64,000 nucleotides of DNA from an uncultured SAR116 cluster alpha proteobacterium (lineage in GTDB: Bacteria; Pseudomonadota; Alphaproteobacteria; Puniceispirillales; Marisalimonadaceae), in contig CACNWE010000007.1 of assembly GCA_902623995.1 (NCBI GenBank), forward strand, positions 1 through 64,000, written 5' to 3'. The position numbers and the translations under genes were made by a program. Within the stretch, counting starts at the first letter, position 1. Each line of letters starts with the position of its first letter. Under the pieces are notes generated by a model. It saw only the letters and a list, made by a program, of their open reading frames with translations. It ran no database searches and was not told the origin of the DNA. Below, one piece after another: positions 26,706 through 34,514 of this stretch.

Positions 26706-27020
26706 TTAGAAAGTAACATTACATTTTTGTCCAATGCCTATCATTGCAATTCCAACATTCATTAAAGATTCCATATTATTGTTATCCATTTTATCTTGAC
26801 CATTTGCTCTGGCATTCCACATTTCAATGTATTTGTTCCATTCGTCTTTTTTAACTAAGGGTTTAGTCTCTTTAATCAAACATTTTACCTGTTTTTCAGT
26901 AATTTTATAATCATACATTAGTCCTTGGATAACATTATCTTCTTTACTGGAAGTTTCTGAACAAGCACCATACAAAACTGAAATTAATAATATTGAAATA
27001 TATAAGATTAATTTTTTCAT
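26706..27020 (-). CDS. Small exported protein, possible lipoprotein
   Basis: A 104-aa protein with a hydrophobic N-terminus (MKKLILYISILLISVLYGAC). The cysteine at 20 follows GA, so it may be a lipoprotein, although tyrosine at -3 is not a standard lipobox residue. Two further cysteines (QVKCLIK and GQKCNVTF) could form a disulfide. The mature region is helical and charged. No family is recognised. Confidence 0.55.
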   Translation of the reverse strand: MKKLILYISILLISVLYGACSETSSKEDNVIQGLMYDYKITEKQVKCLIKETKPLVKKDEWNKYIEMWNARANGQDKMDNNNMESLMNVGIAMIGIGQKCNVTF

Positions 27021-27169
27021 AAATTTGTTTTAACATATCTATTCAATGAAATCTTCTTTTAAATTCCTTTTGGATTAAGTTTGAAAAATGATTAATGATA
27101 ATGAATGTTTTTCTATTAAGTCTGTAAATAGTGATATTTTTGAAGTCAAAATTTTGCATACCTATGTGA

Positions 27170-27185
27170 CTATTCCACAGTAACC
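27170..27185 (-). repeat. glmS-end-like repeat
   Basis: The minus strand reads GGTTACTGTGGAATAG, in which the last 12 bases (ACTGTGGAATAG) are identical to the last 12 bases of glmS including its stop codon. Orientation is the same as glmS. Confidence 0.55.
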
Positions 27186-27189
27186 AAAT

Positions 27190-27231
27190 GAGTTTAAAGT
27201 ACTACATTCTGAATTGTAATACTTTAAACTC
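27190..27231. repeat. Strong hairpin between two glmS-end-like repeats
   Basis: GAGTTTAAAGTACTACA (27190-27206) pairs with TGTAATACTTTAAACTC (27215-27231), 16 of 17 positions, with an 8-base loop. The hairpin is enclosed by direct repeats CCACAGTAACCAAAT (27175) and CCACTGTAACCGAAT (27235). No T-run follows, so it is not a typical terminator. It resembles the tip of a small mobile or recombination element. Confidence 0.6.
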
Positions 27232-27234
27232 ACT

Positions 27235-27267
27235 CCACTGTAACCGAATAGATTTAGAATTACTTTT
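27235..27267 (+). repeat. glmS-end-like repeat, inverted relative to glmS
   Basis: Plus strand GAATAGATTTAGAATTAC followed by TTTT (27246-27267) matches the bases spanning the glmS stop codon (31267-31288, minus strand) at 21 of 22 positions. This is the best copy in the island and lies at the 3' end of the small membrane protein gene. Confidence 0.7.
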
Positions 27268-27273
27268 AAAAGT

Positions 27274-27393
27274 TTATTTTTGATTTGTTCTTATAAAAAA
27301 CTTTATATCGTCAAGTGTAATATATATTCTGTGTAACCCAAATATTATCAATATTAATAATAAAATCATTATTATTTCAAACCATATACCCAT
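27274..27393 (-). CDS. Small membrane protein (39 aa)
   Basis: A 39-codon ORF with an unusually strong ribosome binding site for this genome (GAGGAG, six bases before the ATG at 27391-27393). The peptide MGIWFEIIMILLLILIIFG is a single hydrophobic helix followed by a basic tail. Such small membrane proteins often modulate larger membrane proteins. The family is unknown and it was too short for standard ORF cut-offs. Confidence 0.5.
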   Translation of the reverse strand: MGIWFEIIMILLLILIIFGLHRIYITLDDIKFFIRTNQK

Positions 27394-27564
27394 AAAGTCT
27401 CCTCATTTTTAATAATATAGAGTTCTAACAATTTATAAATCCCAAACTAGTAAATCAAATACCAAATTAGACTTTTTAGAATTTTTGGATATTCAATATA
27501 CAAAAACAAAAATAATGATATGTAAATTTCCCATCTAATAATTTTAAAAATTATATCAAATTGA

Positions 27565-28446
27565 TTAGTCATTTAATTTTTGTTTTCTCCCGTCCTTCCA
27601 ACTTATAGTTTTTTTAAAGGTACCATCCTCGTGGTAATATTTCCAAACACCATCTCTTTCATTCTTTATGTATGTACCTTCTTGTTTTAACTGACCATTC
27701 TTGTGGAATAATTTCCAAACTCCCACTCTTTTTCCATTAACAAATTTACCTTTTTGTTGTAATTTTTTACCTCCATAAAAATACTCCCAAATACCCTCTT
27801 TAAAATTTCCTTCTTGGTCAAATGTACCTTGAGAGATTAAAATACCTTCTGGATTAAAATACTTCCATACACCACTTCTTTTATTATTTTTGAAATTACC
27901 TTTATAACGAAATCCTATACCATTTTTAAAATTGACTCTTAGATACTTATAATCTTCAATTTCCCAAAAACCTTCTCTTTTATTATTTATATACTTACCT
28001 TTCATTTCTAACTGACCATTTTCTTTGAAATACTCCCATCCACCATTCATTTTACCATTTACATATTTCCCATGATGATCAATTTTTCCGTTAACTTTGA
28101 AATACTCCCAAAAACCCTCCTTTTTACCATTTACAAATTTTCCTTTTGAATTTAATTTACCATTACTGTCAAAATCTTTCCAAACACCTTCTTCTTTACC
28201 ATTTTTAAAATTTCCTTTTTTAGATAACTGACCGTTACTATGATAAAATGTCCAAGTTCCATTTTTTTTTCCATTTTTGAATTTACCTTGTATCCTTCCA
28301 ATTACTTTTCCTGTGAAGGGTAAATCAGAAAATTTTTCATAATAATTATTTTCTCTGATCACTAAATCTTTATATGTTAAATCTTTACTCCATCCAGATG
28401 TAAAAAAAAGAGAAAAAAACAACGAAATTATAAGGATTTTTTTCAT
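27565..28446 (-). CDS. Exported MORN_2/YwqK-type repeat protein
   Basis: A 293-aa protein with a signal peptide (residues 1-20, ending SGWSK) followed by about nine repeats of the form NGxxxGxWxxFxxNGxLxxxGxF, for example GTWTFYHSNGQLSKKGNF and GVWKDFDSNGKLNSKGKF. This is the MORN_2 variant found in YwqK antitoxin-like proteins. The export signal argues for a periplasmic or outer-membrane role and against a cytosolic antitoxin. It overlaps the upstream MORN_2 gene by one base (TAATG), so the two are coupled. Confidence 0.8.
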   Translation of the reverse strand: MKKILIISLFFSLFFTSGWSKDLTYKDLVIRENNYYEKFSDLPFTGKVIGRIQGKFKNGKKNGTWTFYHSNGQLSKKGNFKNGKEEGVWKDFDSNGKLNSKGKFVNGKKEGFWEYFKVNGKIDHHGKYVNGKMNGGWEYFKENGQLEMKGKYINNKREGFWEIEDYKYLRVNFKNGIGFRYKGNFKNNKRSGVWKYFNPEGILISQGTFDQEGNFKEGIWEYFYGGKKLQQKGKFVNGKRVGVWKLFHKNGQLKQEGTYIKNERDGVWKYYHEDGTFKKTISWKDGRKQKLND

Positions 28447-29471
28447 TAATCTTTACCTTTAGTCTTAATTAATTCATCGTCCTCATAGTAAGACCATAAA
28501 CCAATATCTCTGTTAAAATATCTCATTCCACTACTTTTCAATATACCTTCATTATTAAACATTTTTATAAAACGTTTCTCAAATTCTTCTTTGTCATATT
28601 CTTCAGTCATTTGAAGTTTTCCATTTAGACGATAGTAAGTCCAATTCCCATATTTGTAATTATCGTAATATTCACCTTTAGAAGACAATTCTCCGTTATC
28701 AAAAAAAGACTCATATAATCCGTGTTTCCAACCCTCTTTGTAATTTATTTTTCTATGAACATTTCCATTTTCATAATATTCAATTAGAAGACCATCTTGT
28801 TCACCATCTACATAGAAACTTTTCCATTCAAGATTTCCATTTTCATAAAATTTTTCTTCTACTCCAACTTGTTTTCCGTCTATGAAAGTCTGAGATAATT
28901 GTATGTTTCCATTTTCATAAAACTCTTTCCAAAAACCGTGTTTTCTTCCATTTTTAAACTGAAAATGACTCCCTACCTTATTTTGTTCATAAAAATGAAT
29001 AACATCTCCATTCCATAAACCATCTTTGAATTCAAATCTTTGTGATATTTCTCCATCTTCATATTGTTCAAACAGACCATCAAGTTTTCCATTTTTGTAA
29101 GTTCCTTTTCTATACAACTTCTTTCTTATATACTGTTCAAACTTTCCGTGTTCTTTTCCATCTTTCCAGTTTTTAAAACCATCATAAATTCCCTTTAAAT
29201 TGAACTTTTCTGATAGTCCATGTTTAAGACCATTCTTATAATTAATTCTCCTGACTACTTTTCCTTTCTCAAAAAACTCCCACGGACCTTCTCTTTTACC
29301 CTCAATTAACCTTCCAACTGAAGTACCTTCAACAATACCTGTAAAAGGTTTATGTATTCCTTTCTTATAAAAAAGTCCTTTATAAACGTATGTGTCCTGA
29401 GAGTTAATAGTTTCACTAATTGATACAGAAGATATCAGGGTGGATATAATTATTAATAAAAATTTGGTCAT
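28446..29471 (-). CDS. Exported MORN_2/YwqK-type repeat protein
   Basis: A 341-aa protein from the ATG at 29471, chosen because it gives a proper signal peptide (MTKFLLIIISTLISSVSIS); an ATG at 29513 would add 14 residues. About ten MORN_2 repeats follow, such as EGPWEFFEKGKVVRRINYKN and GFWKEFYENGNIQLSQTF. It is the first gene of a two-gene coupled unit and divergent from a third MORN_2 gene at 29529. Specific function unknown. Confidence 0.8.
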   Translation of the reverse strand: MTKFLLIIISTLISSVSISETINSQDTYVYKGLFYKKGIHKPFTGIVEGTSVGRLIEGKREGPWEFFEKGKVVRRINYKNGLKHGLSEKFNLKGIYDGFKNWKDGKEHGKFEQYIRKKLYRKGTYKNGKLDGLFEQYEDGEISQRFEFKDGLWNGDVIHFYEQNKVGSHFQFKNGRKHGFWKEFYENGNIQLSQTFIDGKQVGVEEKFYENGNLEWKSFYVDGEQDGLLIEYYENGNVHRKINYKEGWKHGLYESFFDNGELSSKGEYYDNYKYGNWTYYRLNGKLQMTEEYDKEEFEKRFIKMFNNEGILKSSGMRYFNRDIGLWSYYEDDELIKTKGKD

Positions 29472-29528
29472 AATTAAATTTTGATTTAAAATTTTGTTAA
29501 AATTATGTTTCATTAAAAGTGTATAGAA

Positions 29529-30311
29529 ATGAAAATATTATTAATTCTATTTTTACTATTTTTTTTATCTTCAAAATCTTATTCAAACGATTTTTTATGT
29601 AAATATTTTGATACTAATTGTGAGACGGTAAGTTTCAAAAAAGTTCAAATAAGAGAAAAGAAGTTTTATAAATTTAATTCTTTAAAACCTTTTACAGGAA
29701 ATATTGTTATTAATTTAGAAGAATTTATATTGGTTGATTATTTAGAAATGGGTGAAGAAGGAAAAGTTATTGATGGTATCAGAGATGGAGAATGGAATGA
29801 GTATAAAATATACAACAAACAAACCGATTTATGGTCAAAAGAAATATATGAACATGGTAAATTAATACAACAAAGTTTTTGGGAAAATGGAATTTTACTA
29901 AAAATTAGAAATTATAAAAATGGAGTATTAGATGGAAATTACGAAGACTGGGGTGTTTTCAATTCACTAGGGGTTCCATGGGAAAAGGGAAATTACAAAA
30001 ATGGTAAAAGGATTGGATGTTGGGAGTTTCTTAAGTTTGTTGATAATAATTCCTCTAACAATTACATCGTGAAAGATTGTTATAATTCAAAAGATTTCAT
30101 ATTTAGTGAGATTTATGAAGTTGGTAAAAATAATCCTTTATATTCAGGGAAAAAAAAGTATCAAGGATGTTATTTTGGAGAATGGACCCAATATGATTTT
30201 AAGGGTAAAGTTAAAGAAAAAATAAATTTAGGTAGTCAGTGTAATTTTGGGTATTTTGTTCCTGAAATAGAAAAATTATTTAAAAATCCTATATGGTATC
30301 GGTTAAAATAA
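29529..30311 (+). CDS. Exported MORN_2/YwqK-type repeat protein
   Basis: A 260-aa protein with signal peptide (MKILLILFLLFFLSSKSYS). The mature N-terminus has a cysteine pair (CKYFDTNC), then imperfect MORN_2 repeats (GEWNEYKIYNK, GNYEDWGVFNSLGVPWEKG, CWEFL, GEWTQYDFKGK). Repeats are more degenerate than in the two divergent neighbours. The three genes form a MORN_2 cluster in the island and probably arose by duplication. Confidence 0.75.
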   Translation: MKILLILFLLFFLSSKSYSNDFLCKYFDTNCETVSFKKVQIREKKFYKFNSLKPFTGNIVINLEEFILVDYLEMGEEGKVIDGIRDGEWNEYKIYNKQTDLWSKEIYEHGKLIQQSFWENGILLKIRNYKNGVLDGNYEDWGVFNSLGVPWEKGNYKNGKRIGCWEFLKFVDNNSSNNYIVKDCYNSKDFIFSEIYEVGKNNPLYSGKKKYQGCYFGEWTQYDFKGKVKEKINLGSQCNFGYFVPEIEKLFKNPIWYRLK

Positions 30312-30342
30312 TTTAAGTTCTTTTCTCATAATTCTACAGATT

Positions 30343-30843
30343 TCATTTTTTAATATACTTCTGTAAATCTTTAGTTAATTCTTTTATTGAAGACAAATAA
30401 CTACATTTATATTCTTCTCTACCTTTAGTATGTATTAAAATTAATTTATCTTTGTAAACAGTACCAATATATCTTATTTCAATATAAGATTTTTTTTCAT
30501 TATAATTTACATTTCTACTTTTTATTTGTTTGTCTGATAAAAAATAACTATTCAATATTTTTGAATTTTCAAAGTAAAAGTAAAATGGATAACCTCTAAT
30601 AGTAGGTTCTTTTTTTTCACATTTTATTGATTTTCCTAAAAATTCATTTCCGTCACTACAATTCAAAAACAATTCAACTGATGTTTTATTAATGTACTCT
30701 TCACATTTTTTAAATGAATTTAATAGAAGTTTTTTTTCAATGAGTTTTTTTTTATGTTGATCATAACTAAATTTTTTTTCTTCAGATAATAAAGGGAATG
30801 ATTGAAGAACAAAAATTAGAATTAAAAGGACTATTTTTTTCAT
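30343..30843 (-). CDS. Secreted hypothetical protein
   Basis: A 166-aa protein with signal peptide (MKKIVLLILIFVLQSFPLLS), a lysine-rich helical region (YDQHKKKLIEKKLLLNSFKK) and four cysteines (KKCEEY, LNCSDG, IKCEKK, YKCSYL) likely to form disulfides. Residues about 22-62 have a near-identical truncated copy at 23170-23318. No domain is recognised. It ends just after the MORN_2 gene at 29529, facing it. Confidence 0.6.
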   Translation of the reverse strand: MKKIVLLILIFVLQSFPLLSEEKKFSYDQHKKKLIEKKLLLNSFKKCEEYINKTSVELFLNCSDGNEFLGKSIKCEKKEPTIRGYPFYFYFENSKILNSYFLSDKQIKSRNVNYNEKKSYIEIRYIGTVYKDKLILIHTKGREEYKCSYLSSIKELTKDLQKYIKK

Positions 30844-30924
30844 TTTTTATTTATAACGAATAAAGAATAAAAACGAAAATAATACTTACTACAATCATTA
30901 ACAAAAACTTCTTATAAACTTCCT

Positions 30925-31233
30925 TCATTTTATCCTTTTTTTTACCAATTCTCGAATTTTTTCTAACGGTAGAGACACATTTATACTTTCTTTAATTCTT
31001 AAAATTCTATCAGATTTTCTAGACAATCTATTTTTAAATTTATGAATAGTCATCCAAATCAATTTTGTAGTGTATTGTTTTCTTGTTCTAAGTGTCTTAA
31101 AATTTTTTGAATTTAAGTAATCTGTAATTTGTTTGTTTGACCAACCTTGAAGATGTAAATCATAGATCAATTTTAATCTTTGTTTTCTTTTAGGATCTAA
31201 ATTAAACACACCTAATTGTGTTGATTCGACCAA
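30925..31233 (-). CDS. Recombinase-like DNA-binding protein next to glmS
   Basis: A 102-aa ORF (TTG start) with LIYDLHLQGWSNKQITDYLN and TLRTRKQYTTKLIWMTIHKF, a pattern like the recombinase domain of serine recombinases without any catalytic domain. The frame is open upstream through KFYFEYN and NRFRTTFG, which still align with the paralogue at 25874, and runs into the last bases of glmS in a shifted frame. It therefore looks like the remaining 3' part of a recombinase brought in at the glmS end. Confidence 0.5.
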   Translation of the reverse strand: MVESTQLGVFNLDPKRKQRLKLIYDLHLQGWSNKQITDYLNSKNFKTLRTRKQYTTKLIWMTIHKFKNRLSRKSDRILRIKESINVSLPLEKIRELVKKRIK

Positions 31234-31266
31234 GACATTATACTCAAAGTAAAACTTTTCATCACC

Positions 31267-31288
31267 AAAAGTAGTTCTAAATCTATTC
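31267..31288 (-). repeat. Reference glmS 3'-end sequence for the dispersed repeats
   Basis: Minus strand: GAATAGATTTAGAACTAC then TTTT, including the glmS stop codon TAG. Related copies occur at about 24158, 24945, 25541, 26196, 27170 and 27246. The 3' end of glmS is the recognition site of Tn7-family elements, which insert just downstream of the gene. Confidence 0.6.
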
Positions 31289-33130
31289 CACAGTCACTGA
31301 TTTTGCTAAATTCCTTGGTTGATCCACATCAGTCCCTCTTTCATTAGCAACATGATAAGCTAGTAATTGAGCTGGGATTGCCATAAGAAATGGTGATAAT
31401 AATGATTTAAAATCCGTTTCAAAATTTGGTATTTCTATTTTATGATGAGCAAAAGAGGCCTTTTGAATACAATTTTTGTCTGCAATTAAAATTATATTTG
31501 CACCTCTTGAGAAAGCTTCTTGCAAGTTACTTATTGCTTTATCTTCGTTGCCATCCGATACTAAAAACATAATTACTGGCACTTGATCTTCAATAAGGGC
31601 AATTGGACCATGCTTCATTTCGCCAGCTGCAAATCCTTCAGCATGAATATAACTGATTTCTTTCAATTTCAATGCACCCTCCAATGCAAGAGGATATAAA
31701 AGTCCTCTGCCAAGAAATATTATATTCTTTGCATTTTTTATATTCTGAGCTACCAACTTTATTTCATTTGCCATATTTAACATTTGAGCAATAGCGTTAG
31801 GTAAAGCTAATATATTAAAACAAATTTTTTGTGTTTGATCTGTTGTGATATTGTTAAATTTTTTTCCAAGAGCAACAGCAATTAAAAATAAAATAACCAA
31901 CTGAGAAGTAAAAGATTTTGTGCTTGCAACACCAATTTCTGCTCCTACTCTAGTATATAGACTATAATCTACTTCCCTATCTATTGTACTACCTTCAACA
32001 TTAACAATTGCATTAGTATTTAGTCCAAGTTCTTTGCCATGTCTTAATGCCATAAGCGTGTCCAAACTTTCACCAGATTGAGAAATAACTAACATAGCAC
32101 TTTGACCAAAAACAGATGGTTTTCTGTATCTATATTCTGACGCTAAGTCAATTATAACAGGTAAATCAGCTAGTTGTTCTATCCAATATTTACCAACCAT
32201 TGCAGCATAATAACTTGTCCCAGCTGCGGATATTAGTAATGTATTTTTATTTTTAAATCCTAATTTATTTAGATCTATTTTAATTTCAGAGTTATTTTTA
32301 ATAAATGTTGAAATTGTCTGAGGAATAACTGAAGGCTGTTCAAATATTTCCTTTTCCATGAAATGTCTATAACCACCTTTTGTAATCAAACCAATTTCAG
32401 CTCTTATATTTATAATTTTTCTATCAACTTTCTCATCATTCATATTAAAAATCTGAACATCTTCTAAGTTAATTAATGCATGATCGCCATCTTCTAAGTA
32501 AATTATCTTTTGGGTAAGATGATCTATTGAGTGAGCATCTGATCCTACAAAGTATGATTTGTCACCCAAACCAATAGCTAGAGGTGACGAATTTCTTGAT
32601 ACAAATAATTCATTTGGAAAATCTACACTCATTGCAACAAAAGCAAATGCGCCTTTAATATCTTTTAAAACCATCCTACCTGCTTGCAACAAATTATTTC
32701 CTAATTTGATATATTTTGTAAAGAGATGTGGTAATACCTCAGTATCAGTTTGACTTTTAAAACTATATCCCTCTGACATAAGTTTGTTTTTTATTAATTC
32801 ATAATTTTCAATAATTCCGTTATGGACAACAGCTACTTTATTTTCACTAGTCAATGGATGAGCATTTTCAATGCTAACATTACCGTGTGTAGCCCACCTT
32901 GTATGACCCAAAGCTATATCAGTAACAGATTTTAAATTTGAATAAGATACTTTACTTAACTTATTAATTAAATTTATTAATTTACCTTCAGATTTAATAA
33001 TGTTGAGGGTCTCATTAGAAACTGAAGCAATGCCCGCAGAGTCATATCCTCTATATTCAAGTTTTTTTAAACCTTCAATTACGAGTTCACTTGCATTTTG
33101 CTTTCCTATAACTGCAACAACACCGCACAT
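31283..33130 (-). CDS. glmS: Glutamine--fructose-6-phosphate aminotransferase
   Basis: A 615-aa enzyme making glucosamine-6-phosphate for peptidoglycan and LPS. The N-terminal glutaminase starts MCGVVAVIG with the catalytic cysteine at position 2, followed by LEYRGYDSAGIA, GHTRWATHG and HNGIIENY. Two SIS sugar-isomerase domains follow (LLISAAGTSYYAAMVGKYW, IFLGRGLLYPLALEGALKLK), and the C-terminus DQPRNLAKSVTVE is typical. It is divergent from glmU. Its 3' end borders the accessory island. Confidence 0.98.
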   Translation of the reverse strand: MCGVVAVIGKQNASELVIEGLKKLEYRGYDSAGIASVSNETLNIIKSEGKLINLINKLSKVSYSNLKSVTDIALGHTRWATHGNVSIENAHPLTSENKVAVVHNGIIENYELIKNKLMSEGYSFKSQTDTEVLPHLFTKYIKLGNNLLQAGRMVLKDIKGAFAFVAMSVDFPNELFVSRNSSPLAIGLGDKSYFVGSDAHSIDHLTQKIIYLEDGDHALINLEDVQIFNMNDEKVDRKIINIRAEIGLITKGGYRHFMEKEIFEQPSVIPQTISTFIKNNSEIKIDLNKLGFKNKNTLLISAAGTSYYAAMVGKYWIEQLADLPVIIDLASEYRYRKPSVFGQSAMLVISQSGESLDTLMALRHGKELGLNTNAIVNVEGSTIDREVDYSLYTRVGAEIGVASTKSFTSQLVILFLIAVALGKKFNNITTDQTQKICFNILALPNAIAQMLNMANEIKLVAQNIKNAKNIIFLGRGLLYPLALEGALKLKEISYIHAEGFAAGEMKHGPIALIEDQVPVIMFLVSDGNEDKAISNLQEAFSRGANIILIADKNCIQKASFAHHKIEIPNFETDFKSLLSPFLMAIPAQLLAYHVANERGTDVDQPRNLAKSVTVE

Positions 33131-33221
33131 TTCTCACCTCTTTTTTAAAATTTAATTAATATAATTTTCATAGTAAATTTTAAAGCTTTATATTTATAAA
33201 CTTAAGAGATATAACATTTTT

Positions 33222-34514
33222 ATGGAAATTTGTTCAATTATATTAAGTGCTGGAAAAGGAAGTAGGATGCTATCAAGCACTCCTAAACCCTTACATACAA
33301 TTTCTGGTAAGACCATGCTTCAATGGGTAATTGATGCCAATCAGTCTGCTGGAATTAAAAAATCAATAATTGTTACTCCTCAAGAGTTTGATAAATTTGC
33401 TATTGAAAATAAGAACGTAATTCAGACAATCCAAAAAAAACCTCTGGGCACTGGGGATGCAGTTCGAAAAGCAACCTCATTGCTTGACAATTTTGAAGGC
33501 GCAGTACTTATATGTTTTGCGGACACTCCATTCGTAACACCCAAGACACTTAAGAAAATTATTAACTCTTTAAACAATGATAATGACCTAGTATTAACTG
33601 GCTTTAGAAAATTTGATAAAAATAAATATGGAAAAATAATTTTTGATAATAACAAAAAACCTTGTGAAATTATAGAGTATAAAGACAACAAAAGAAATAA
33701 AGTAGATTCAATTTTCTGCAACGGTGGAATTATGGGCATACATAGTTCTTGTTTAACACACTTAAATAAAATTAGAAAAAATTCACTCTCAGGTGAATTT
33801 TACTTAACAGATATTGTAAAAATATTGAGTAAAGAGAATAAAAATATATCTTTTATTGAAATTAATGAAGAAGAGATAATAGGTATAAATACTCAACTAG
33901 ACTTATCAATTGCAGAGGGTATTTCTCAAAATTTAATCCGAAATAAGGCTATGATGAATGGTGTAAAATTAATCGATCCTAATACAACTTTCATCAATTA
34001 TGACACTAAATTTGGAAAAGATATAATAATACAGCCTAATGTTGTTTTTGGGAACAATGTAGTAATTGAATCCTTTGTGGAAATTAAATCTTTCTCTTAC
34101 ATTGAAGAATGTAAAATTAAGAAAGGTTCAATAATTGGACCTTTTGCAAGAATCAGAGGTGGCACAATAATCGGTGAGAACACTAGAATTGGTAACTTTG
34201 TTGAAATCAAAAAAAGTAATATTTCAAATAAAGTTAAAATCAACCATTTGTCATATATCGGCGATGCTGAAATAGGATCTTCCACCAACATTGGGGCAGG
34301 CACAATAACTTGTAATTATGATGGCAAAAATAAGAATCAAACAAGAATAGGTAAAAATTCTTTTGTTGGTTCAAACTCAACTATAATAGCACCAATTAAA
34401 ATAGGCGATAATGTGACAATGGGAGCAGGAAGTGTGTTCAACAAAAACATACCTAAAAACAATCTTTCAATTGGCAGAGCCTATCAAATTAATAAAAAAA
34501 ATAAAAAAAATTAA
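33222..34514 (+). CDS. glmU: Bifunctional GlmU: N-acetylglucosamine-1-P uridyltransferase/glucosamine-1-P acetyltransferase
   Basis: A 430-aa bifunctional enzyme making UDP-N-acetylglucosamine. The N-terminal nucleotidyltransferase shows LSAGKGSRM (8-16), QKKPLGTGDAV and FCNGGIMGI; the C-terminal left-handed beta-helix has hexapeptide repeats (about 250-415) with the acetyl-CoA site NHLSYIGDAEIG and GAGTITCNYDGKNKNQTRIG. It is slightly shorter than the E. coli enzyme (456 aa). It pairs functionally and divergently with glmS. Confidence 0.96.
   Translation: MEICSIILSAGKGSRMLSSTPKPLHTISGKTMLQWVIDANQSAGIKKSIIVTPQEFDKFAIENKNVIQTIQKKPLGTGDAVRKATSLLDNFEGAVLICFADTPFVTPKTLKKIINSLNNDNDLVLTGFRKFDKNKYGKIIFDNNKKPCEIIEYKDNKRNKVDSIFCNGGIMGIHSSCLTHLNKIRKNSLSGEFYLTDIVKILSKENKNISFIEINEEEIIGINTQLDLSIAEGISQNLIRNKAMMNGVKLIDPNTTFINYDTKFGKDIIIQPNVVFGNNVVIESFVEIKSFSYIEECKIKKGSIIGPFARIRGGTIIGENTRIGNFVEIKKSNISNKVKINHLSYIGDAEIGSSTNIGAGTITCNYDGKNKNQTRIGKNSFVGSNSTIIAPIKIGDNVTMGAGSVFNKNIPKNNLSIGRAYQINKKNKKN

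Noticed and set aside
27087-27183. A 31-codon plus-strand ORF ending inside the glmS-end-like repeat
   Set aside because: No ribosome binding site, no homology pattern and no unusual composition; chance frames of this size are common in AT-rich DNA.
27565-29471. Regularly repeated short sequences that might suggest a CRISPR array
   Set aside because: The repeats are coding: they translate into MORN_2 peptide repeats with varied codons, in long intact frames with signal peptides. There are no constant repeats with unique spacers.
27565-30311. Calling the MORN_2 proteins antitoxins of a toxin-antitoxin system
   Set aside because: The family label YwqK antitoxin comes from cytosolic homologues; these have signal peptides and no identifiable toxin neighbour.
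22306-31283. A Tn7-like transposon inserted at glmS
   Set aside because: No TnsA, TnsB, TnsC, TnsD or TniQ-like gene and no clear Tn7 end repeats were seen. Only the target site suggests such an element, so it is discussed as one hypothesis and not annotated.
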